Assembly (NCBI GenBank): GCA_004552725.1
Contig: SFNM01000096.1
Span: 1-7,032, forward strand
Direction: 5' to 3'
Length of the DNA: 7,032 nt
Source of the DNA: Bacteroidales bacterium
Lineage (GTDB): Bacteria; Bacteroidota; Bacteroidia; Bacteroidales; Muribaculaceae
This document shows positions 1 to 5,015 of the stretch, piece by piece. Numbering within the stretch: position 1 is the first letter of the stretch; each line of letters opens with the position of its first letter. The translations under genes were made by a program, and so were the position numbers. The notes beneath the pieces are model-generated. The model saw only the letters and a program-made list of their open reading frames with translations. It was not told the origin of the DNA and did not search any database.

Positions 1-170
1 AAGAGGTATCCTTGAATGGCGAAGAAAAGAGAGCCAAAGCCCATCATGATGAAGGTGGGGAAGTATATGCCATCCGTTTGACGTGTGCGTAAGGTGTTGA
101 TGGCTTGGGGCAAGTATCCCATAAGCATAGCGATGGTAGCTGCCCAACCAAAGATGTTGGCAATATTCAT
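1..170 (-). CDS. PQ-loop / SemiSWEET-type small membrane transporter, 3' end outside the window
   Basis: Reading leftward from the ATG at 170-168, the frame stays open for 56 codons to the window edge, so the C-terminus is missing. The peptide starts MNIANIFGWAATIAMLMGYL and has a Leu-Pro-Gln (PQ-loop) motif at residues 20-22. A first hydrophobic segment spans about residues 5-24, a polar loop with Arg28, Arg30 and Gln31 follows, and a second hydrophobic segment spans about residues 36-55. This matches the first two helices of bacterial SemiSWEETs (MtN3/PQ-loop), inner-membrane proteins of roughly 85-95 residues with three helices that dimerise and pass small sugars. The true substrate cannot be read from the sequence. 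The start lies 27 bp after the stop of the OmpA-family gene on the same strand, so the two are probably co-transcribed. The region before the ATG is A/T-rich with no Shine-Dalgarno sequence, as is normal for Bacteroidetes. Alternatively it is another PQ-loop family member. Confidence 0.75.
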   Translation of the reverse strand, partial: MNIANIFGWAATIAMLMGYLPQAINTLRTRQTDGIYFPTFIMMGFGSLFFAIQGYL

Positions 171-197
171 AATAATAGTTGAAATAAAAGTAAAGGG

Positions 198-1322
198 TTA
201 ACGATCGATTAACGTGCAAACGCTCACGCGGTTCCACGAGGGTTCTTCAAACAGGCGCCCTACACCTTTGCCGCGCGCGCTGATGCGGTTCTCGGCAATA
301 TGATATCGATTAATAAGGATTTTCTTTACGGCTTCGGCTCGGTATTGGGCTAAGCGGTTGTTGATTTCTTGTCCGCCGTCGCTCGAGGCATAGCCTGTGA
401 TTTCCACTTTCCAGCCGGGATTGTTGCGCAGATACGAAGCCACGCGCTCCACATTGGGCATTTGGTCGGGAGTGACAGTCGACGAGCCTTGGTAGAAGAA
501 GATGTCAATCACCGTGTTGAGATGATTGTCGACGGCCACTTCGCGCACTACGTCATTGTTTTGCTTTGCCTGACGTAATTCCTGCTCGGTCATATATAGT
601 TGGGAATTAGTGCGAGCCAAATTGTCGGTAAGTACGTTGACTTGCGAGCGAAGCGAGTTGATTTGGCCGTTGAGTAAGTCTACTTGCGAAGCGTCATACA
701 ATCGGGCAGGAATAAAGCCAGGCCCGAAATGGTAGCGAATACCGGCCATAAGCATGAAAGCGGCTCGATTAGCGGAATAACCGGCAGAAGATAGTTTAAG
801 ATTATTGTCGGTCATATTCCAGATGAATTGAGGCCTCAATTCCATACTCAAACTGCTATTAAGCCGCATACTTAGCATTACTCCAACTCGGGTGGAAAAG
901 AAGTTGTGGTCGAGTGTTGGTTTGGAAGCATACCGATGCCCCCATCCGGCTCCGGCTGTGATGGCACAACCAAAGCGAGGGTCAAGTGCTCTGAGGCGAA
1001 GTAGGTCCACAGAACCATACATTCCCACATATTGGTGGTCGAAAACAGTGGGCTGCGCTTCCAGACCCGGCCAACGCGAGGAGTTTACGCTCCATAAAGC
1101 GTCTGCCCCAAGGCGAAATGCCGGAGTGACATCTTTGGCGAAATCCACACCAAAAGCGGGTCGAATGTTGGAGAAAAATGAACCGGAGAGTGGAGAGAGG
1201 CCGCCAACGCCTACACCTACCGACCAATTATCGGTGAGGGCAGGGCGCACATACGCCTGCTGTGCCAAGGAGGGAAGCACGGCTACAAGCATCGATATAA
1301 TGATAGTGGCGAACTTATTCAT
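198..1322 (-). CDS. OmpA-family outer-membrane beta-barrel protein with peptidoglycan-binding domain
   Basis: A 374-residue exported protein that should anchor the outer membrane to peptidoglycan. Residues 1-21 form a signal peptide (MNKF start, hydrophobic core, cleavage probably after SLAQ). Residues about 30-200 show alternating, glycine- and aromatic-rich strands of an outer-membrane barrel, closing with GIRYHFGPGF at 194-203. Residues about 211-255 (from SQVDLLNGQI) are a predicted coiled-coil linker with Leu/Val/Asn heptads. Residues about 268-374 form the OmpA C-terminal domain: FFYQGSSTVTP, then GYASSDGG at 310-317, NNRLAQYRAEAV at 321-332 and RISARGKG at 346-353. Asp315 and Arg328 are the likely diaminopimelate-binding pair. 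GYASxDG resembles the GYASPEG variant common in Bacteroidetes rather than the classical GHTD form. The start ATG is followed at once by the signal peptide, and a promoter-like site lies about 40 bp upstream. The gene leads a probable two-gene unit with the PQ-loop gene. Confidence 0.93.
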   Translation of the reverse strand: MNKFATIIISMLVAVLPSLAQQAYVRPALTDNWSVGVGVGGLSPLSGSFFSNIRPAFGVDFAKDVTPAFRLGADALWSVNSSRWPGLEAQPTVFDHQYVGMYGSVDLLRLRALDPRFGCAITAGAGWGHRYASKPTLDHNFFSTRVGVMLSMRLNSSLSMELRPQFIWNMTDNNLKLSSAGYSANRAAFMLMAGIRYHFGPGFIPARLYDASQVDLLNGQINSLRSQVNVLTDNLARTNSQLYMTEQELRQAKQNNDVVREVAVDNHLNTVIDIFFYQGSSTVTPDQMPNVERVASYLRNNPGWKVEITGYASSDGGQEINNRLAQYRAEAVKKILINRYHIAENRISARGKGVGRLFEEPSWNRVSVCTLIDR

Positions 1323-1359
1323 ATAGAGATACTTAAGGCATTCTACAAATTTTTCGCCA

Positions 1360-1391
1360 CAAAATTACAAAATTTTGATAAAAAAAGCAAG
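1360..1391 (-). promoter_or_regulatory. Putative Bacteroides-type promoter of the OmpA-family gene
   Basis: On the minus strand TAATTTTG (1367-1360) is an exact match to the Bacteroidetes -7 element TAnnTTTG. A CTTG at 1391-1388, one mismatch from the -33 TTTG, lies 20 bp upstream, within the usual 19-21 bp spacing. Transcription would start near 1352 and leave a leader of about 30 nt before the ATG at 1322. The surroundings are very A/T-rich, so chance matches are possible. Confidence 0.45.
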
Positions 1392-1448
1392 AAAAGTTGC
1401 TAAATCCGCCTAAAAAAGTCTACAAATTTGCTAATACAAAGAGGCTAC

Positions 1449-1478
1449 GTAGAGCGACAGGTGGAACGAGTAGAGCGA
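1449..1478. repeat. 9-bp direct repeat GTAGAGCGA with 21-bp period
   Basis: GTAGAGCGA occurs at 1449-1457 and again at 1470-1478, exactly 21 bp or about two helical turns apart. The first copy overlaps the 8-bp palindrome CTACGTAG (1445-1452). The pair sits roughly 60-85 bp upstream of the putative OmpA -33 element, a plausible place for an activator that binds two half-sites on one face of the helix. No regulator family is recognised from the motif. Confidence 0.5.
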
Positions 1479-1569
1479 TGTTCAAAATGACCACTTTAAA
1501 ACAATACGACGTTGAGAAGACAACAACAGTCAGCCTTGATTTGATGTTTTCTGCTTTGTTAAGTCTCAT

Positions 1570-1630
1570 TTGAAATTGGAATAGTCGGTTTTCTGACATT
1601 TTTTTCAAAATATGTTGAAAAACATTTCAA
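1570..1630. repeat. Cluster of TTGAAA/TTTCAA inverted half-sites upstream of the operon promoter
   Basis: TTGAAA or its complement TTTCAA occurs four times: 1570-1575 (TTGAAA), 1603-1608 (TTTCAA), 1615-1620 (TTGAAA) and 1625-1630 (TTTCAA). The middle copies are part of an 8-bp perfect inverted repeat, TTTTTCAA (1601-1608) and TTGAAAAA (1615-1622) with a 6-nt spacer. The last two form a 6-bp inverted repeat with a 4-nt spacer. The cluster ends 5 bp before the putative -33 box. It may be an operator or simply an A/T-rich upstream element. Confidence 0.45.
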
Positions 1631-1635
1631 TTTAT

Positions 1636-1667
1636 TTTGTATAATCCAAAAAATAGCCGTAACTTCG
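1636..1667 (+). promoter_or_regulatory. Putative Bacteroides-type promoter of the alpha-glucan operon
   Basis: TTTG at 1636-1639 is followed after exactly 20 bp by TAACTTCG at 1660-1667, one base away from the -7 consensus TAnnTTTG. Transcription would start about 1672-1675 and leave a leader of about 125 nt. The same stretch also contains TTGAAA (1615-1620) and a perfect TATAAT (1640-1645) with 19-bp spacing, which resembles an enterobacterial sigma-70 promoter. Bacteroidetes housekeeping sigma normally does not use that form, so the first reading is preferred. Confidence 0.55.
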
Positions 1668-1711
1668 TGGTGTCTGACAGCAACAATTCATCTATACGAC
1701 AAGAATAAACT

Positions 1712-1758
1712 CGGCCTCACGCTCCAACGGAGGCACTCCCTCGGAGCCACAAAGGCCG
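1712..1758 (+). promoter_or_regulatory. Structured leader element with mutually exclusive pairings in the operon 5' UTR
   Basis: The leader can fold into one long interrupted hairpin. CGGCC (1712-1716) pairs with GGCCG (1754-1758), GCTCC (1721-1725) with GGAGC (1743-1747), and GGAG (1729-1732) with CTCC (1736-1739) around a GCA triloop. The alternative is two small side-by-side hairpins, CTCC/GGAG at 1722-1732 and CTCC/GGAG at 1736-1746, each with a 3-nt loop. The element ends about 40 nt before the ATG at 1799. There is no U-run, so it is not an obvious terminator. I recognise no known riboswitch family. Confidence 0.4.
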
Positions 1759-1798
1759 CCAAAATTATGTAACTGAATAATAACCATATATTTAACCC

Positions 1799-3721
1799 AT
1801 GAGTTATCTGAAATTCGACAAGAACCTACTCATCAACCTTGAGCAATCTCTCAGTAAAGAAATGCTGCGGACTAATCGGGCAGGTGCTTATCACTGTACT
1901 ACCTTAGTGGGTTGCAACACTCGCAAGCAGCATGGTCTCCTGGTGATACCGATTGCTGAGATGGACAATAAGCCTCATGTGTTGCTTTCCACCCTTGATG
2001 AAACCGTGATCCAGCACGGCGCTCCTTTCAACCTCGGTATTCATAGATACAAAGGCGACGTATACAGCCCTAACGGCCATAAATACGTGCGCGAGTTCGA
2101 TTGTGAAGAAGTGCCTCGCACTACCTACCGCGTCGGAGGCGTTATCCTCACAAAGGAAAAAATTTTCATCTCGCATGAAAATCGTATTCTTATTCGATAC
2201 ACGTTGGTCGAAGCCCATTCGCCCACAACCTTGCGTTTCCGTCCGTTCCTTGCATTCCGTGAAGTAAACTCGCTGTGCATAGCCAACAGCGCTATCAACG
2301 GCTCGATGCAACAAGTGGAAAACGGTGCTGCGACTTGCCTCTATCCCGGGTATCCTACGCTTTATATGCAGTTTAACCATCGTCCGACTTGGGTCGACGA
2401 GCCCGCATGGTATCGCGATATCGAGTATCTGCGCGACTTGGAGATGGGTGTGCCTTATTGCGAAGACCTTTGGGTCCCCGGCTACTTCGAGTTGCCTATC
2501 CGCAAAGGTGAGAGCATCATCTTCTCCGCCGGCACCGAACCCGTCAACCCGCGCAACCTCAAGAAGATGTACACCGCCGAGATCGAATCCCGCACCCCAC
2601 GTACTTCCTTCTTTAACTGTCTCAAGAACGCTGCCAAACAGTTTTATATCAAGCAAGGTGATGATATGTATATCATCTCCGGTTTTCCATGGGGCACTGT
2701 CTTGGCTCGCAATACCTTTATGTCGCTTCCCGGCTTAACACTTGCTATCGACCACCGAGCCGACTTCGAAGCCATAATGGCTACAGGTATCCGCGCACTC
2801 AATAATTTTATGGAAGATGGCTCACTCGACCACCGTATTCATGGTATTGACTTGCCCGATATCTTGCTGTGGGCAGGATGGGCCGTGCAGCAATATGCCA
2901 AAGCCTTCGGCCGTGATACCACTCGCGAACTCTATGGCGCGTTCCTTACTCGTGCTGTAGAATATATAATGAGCAACACACATCCCAATCTCCATTTCGA
3001 TGAAGAAACGGCGATGTTGTCGGCCGACGGCACCAAAACCCCGATATCGTGGATGAATGCAACTCACAATGGTGTGCCCGTCATTCCTCGCTCCGGATTG
3101 TTAGTGGAGTTTAACGCGTTGTGGTACAATTTGTTGCGTTTCGCTGCCGACACATTAGAGCGCGATGATTTTGCCGATGTGGCAGAGCGTTTGCGCCAGC
3201 CGTTTATTGATACCTTCCTCAATGATGGCGGTTATCTCTACGACTACGTTGACAATCGCTATGCTTCGCCCGAAGTACGTCCCAATATGGCAGTGGCTAT
3301 TGGTTTGGACTACTCGCCGCTGGATCGTCGTCAGCGCAAATCGGTGCTCGATGTGGTGACTCGCGAACTGCTCACCCCGAAAGGCCTGCGCACTCTCTCT
3401 CCAAAGAGTTATGCCTATCGCCCATTTTACGAAGGTGATATGTACGAGCGCGAAGAAACACTCCACAAGGGTCCCGCTCGCCCGTGGCTTATGGGCTTTT
3501 ATGCCGAGGCCTACTTCAAAGTGTTCGGTCTCAGCGGTTTGAGTTACATCGACCGTATGCTCATAGGCTTCGAAGACGATATGTCGCAACGTTGCATCGG
3601 CTCGCTGTCGCAACTCTACGACGGCAACCCCCCATTCCAAGGACGTGGAGCCGTGTCGCACGCTACCAACGTAGCCGAGGTCCTACGCACTGTACGCCTT
3701 ATGAAACGATATAATCAATAA
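1799..3721 (+). CDS. Glycogen debranching enzyme-like protein (amylo-alpha-1,6-glucosidase, GH133-type)
   Basis: A 640-residue cytoplasmic protein of the archaeal/bacterial debranching family, which removes alpha-1,6 glucose branches from glycogen-like glucans. The N-terminal beta-sandwich domain (about 1-265) carries the family signature RTNRAGAYHCTTLVGCNTRK at 24-43, followed by QHGLLV at 44-49. The C-terminal (alpha/alpha) barrel (about 270-640) contains FPWGTVLARNTFMSLPGL at 296-313, DLPDILLW at 351-358 with Asp354 as the likely conserved acid, VEFNALWYN at 436-444 and GNPPFQGRGAVSHATNVAE at 609-627. Length is typical for the Bacteroidetes form. Two motifs deviate: Asn305 replaces the Asp I expect in (G/A)RD, and HKGPARPW (556-563) replaces HQGTxWPW. 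Activity is therefore uncertain although the fold is clear. No signal peptide is visible. It is the first gene of the operon. The ATG at 1799 is preceded by an A/T-rich region with no Shine-Dalgarno sequence. Confidence 0.88.
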   Translation: MSYLKFDKNLLINLEQSLSKEMLRTNRAGAYHCTTLVGCNTRKQHGLLVIPIAEMDNKPHVLLSTLDETVIQHGAPFNLGIHRYKGDVYSPNGHKYVREFDCEEVPRTTYRVGGVILTKEKIFISHENRILIRYTLVEAHSPTTLRFRPFLAFREVNSLCIANSAINGSMQQVENGAATCLYPGYPTLYMQFNHRPTWVDEPAWYRDIEYLRDLEMGVPYCEDLWVPGYFELPIRKGESIIFSAGTEPVNPRNLKKMYTAEIESRTPRTSFFNCLKNAAKQFYIKQGDDMYIISGFPWGTVLARNTFMSLPGLTLAIDHRADFEAIMATGIRALNNFMEDGSLDHRIHGIDLPDILLWAGWAVQQYAKAFGRDTTRELYGAFLTRAVEYIMSNTHPNLHFDEETAMLSADGTKTPISWMNATHNGVPVIPRSGLLVEFNALWYNLLRFAADTLERDDFADVAERLRQPFIDTFLNDGGYLYDYVDNRYASPEVRPNMAVAIGLDYSPLDRRQRKSVLDVVTRELLTPKGLRTLSPKSYAYRPFYEGDMYEREETLHKGPARPWLMGFYAEAYFKVFGLSGLSYIDRMLIGFEDDMSQRCIGSLSQLYDGNPPFQGRGAVSHATNVAEVLRTVRLMKRYNQ

Positions 3722-3744
3722 CCCACCCCGATAAACCAAATAAT

Positions 3745-5004
3745 ATGAAAGCACTAATGTTTGGGTGGGAATTTCCACCCCACATCCTCGGAGGTCTTGG
3801 CACCGCATCCTATGGCCTGACCCAAGGTATGCACCAATGTGGTAATATGGATATCACTTTTGTGATACCCCGCCCCCACGGCGACGAAGACAAGTCGTTT
3901 GCCAACATCATCGGCACATCACAGGTGCCCGTGGCATGGCGCGATGTGTCGCGCGATTATGTGGAGCAACGTATCGGCCGCCTTATCGACCCCGAACTGT
4001 ACTTCCGCTTGCGCAATAACATATATGCCGACTTTAACTATATGCGCACCAACGACTTGGGCTGCATAGAATTCTCCGGCCGCTATCCCGACAACTTGCT
4101 CGAGGAAATCAACAACTACTCTATCACCGCTGGTGTGATTGCTCGCACCATTGACTGCGATATCATTCACTCGCACGACTGGCTCACATATCCGGCCGGT
4201 ATCCACGCTAAGCAAGTGACAGGCAAGCCGTTGGTAATCCATGTGCATGCAACTGATTACGACCGCTCGCGAGGCAACGTTAACCCCACCGTGTTCAGCA
4301 TAGAACGCGATGGCATGCTGCAAGCCGATCATATCATTACCGTGTCGAACCTCACACGTCGCACTGTAATTGAACGCTACGGCATCGACCCCAATAAGGT
4401 GACCACAGTGCACAATGCCGTAATCCCTCTGTCGCAAGAACTCCTCGATGTGGAAGTAGAAAAACCGAAAGAAAAAGTGGTGACCTTCTTGGGTCGTATC
4501 ACTATGCAAAAAGGCCCCGAATACTTTGTTGAAGCCGCCGCTAAAGTATTGAAAAACAACCGCAATGTGCGCTTTGTAATGGCTGGTAGCGGCGACATGA
4601 TGGATAAAATGATACGTCTTGCCGCTCAGCGCGACATCGCCGACCGCTTCCATTTCCCCGGCTTCCAAAAGGGCAAACAAGTGTACGAAATGCTCAAAGC
4701 CTCCGACGTGTATATTATGCCTTCGGTGTCAGAGCCTTTCGGCATCTCACCCCTCGAAGCGATGCAAATGGGTGTGCCGTCGATTATCTCCAAACAGTCG
4801 GGTTGTGCTGAAATCCTCAACAATGTAATCAAAACCGACTACTGGGATATCGACGCTATGGCTGATGCCATCAACGCTATCATCTCTTACCCGGCTCTCT
4901 ACAACCAATTGCGCCAAGACGGCCTCGACGAAGTGGCTCAAATTACTTGGGATAAAGCCGGACAAAAAGTTATCGACATATATAACAAAGTACTCAACCG
5001 CTAA
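3745..5004 (+). CDS. GT4-type glycosyltransferase, probable glycogen (alpha-glucan) synthase
   Basis: A 419-residue cytoplasmic GT-B glycosyltransferase. The N-terminal Rossmann half has WEFPPHILGGLGTASYGL at 8-25, where the GGLG turn contacts the nucleotide-sugar phosphates in this fold, and HSHDW at 142-146. The C-terminal half has the linker TVHNAV (221-226), GRITMQKGP at 250-258 with Arg251 and Lys256 as the expected diphosphate ligands, the sugar-nucleotide motif MAGSGD (279-284), and EPFGISPLE at 330-338 with the E-x7-E pair Glu330/Glu338. These hallmarks are intact, so it should be an active retaining transferase. The fold and neighbours point to extending an alpha-1,4-glucan from a nucleotide-activated glucose. 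The donor (ADP- or UDP-glucose) cannot be told from sequence. It lies 23 bp after the debranching gene and 11 bp before the GH57 gene, all on one strand. A role on another polysaccharide is possible but less likely here. Confidence 0.88.
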   Translation: MKALMFGWEFPPHILGGLGTASYGLTQGMHQCGNMDITFVIPRPHGDEDKSFANIIGTSQVPVAWRDVSRDYVEQRIGRLIDPELYFRLRNNIYADFNYMRTNDLGCIEFSGRYPDNLLEEINNYSITAGVIARTIDCDIIHSHDWLTYPAGIHAKQVTGKPLVIHVHATDYDRSRGNVNPTVFSIERDGMLQADHIITVSNLTRRTVIERYGIDPNKVTTVHNAVIPLSQELLDVEVEKPKEKVVTFLGRITMQKGPEYFVEAAAKVLKNNRNVRFVMAGSGDMMDKMIRLAAQRDIADRFHFPGFQKGKQVYEMLKASDVYIMPSVSEPFGISPLEAMQMGVPSIISKQSGCAEILNNVIKTDYWDIDAMADAINAIISYPALYNQLRQDGLDEVAQITWDKAGQKVIDIYNKVLNR

Positions 5005-5015
5005 CCCACACTGCT

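Larger units (their letters stand above)
1323..1798. other. 476-bp divergent intergenic region between the OmpA-family gene and the alpha-glucan operon
   Basis: No convincing gene lies here. On the OmpA side it holds a Bacteroides-type promoter (1360-1391) and a 9-bp direct repeat (1449-1478). On the operon side it holds a cluster of TTGAAA/TTTCAA half-sites (1570-1630), a promoter (1636-1667) and a structured leader (1712-1758). The stretch 1480-1565 shows nothing I can name. A minus-strand open frame of 59 codons from an ATG at 1599 to a stop at 1420 is possible, but its product is not recognised and it has no promoter or terminator that I can see. Confidence 0.8.

Noticed and set aside
892..1326. 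144-codon plus-strand frame opposite the OmpA-family gene
   Set aside because: The opposite strand encodes a signal peptide and barrel strands over the same bases. The plus-strand product is Pro/Ser/Arg-rich and unlike a real protein.
1420..1608. Minus-strand small open frame, about 59 codons from an ATG at 1599, with a hydrophobic second half
   Set aside because: Not recognised, no promoter or terminator of its own, and low-complexity A/T-rich surroundings. It could be a small membrane peptide, but nothing supports it beyond being open.
1640..1645. Perfect TATAAT as an enterobacterial-type -10 box for the operon
   Set aside because: The Bacteroidetes primary sigma factor recognises TAnnTTTG. 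A better-fitting TTTG-N20-TAACTTCG pair overlaps this site, so it is mentioned only as an alternative.
1904..2656. 250-codon open frame antisense to the debranching gene
   Set aside because: Shadow of the strongly biased codon use of the plus-strand gene, whose protein is clearly conserved. The antisense product has no recognisable domain.
3919..4680. 253-codon open frame antisense to the glycosyltransferase gene
   Set aside because: Same reason: the sense frame carries all GT-B motifs, and the antisense translation shows no family features.
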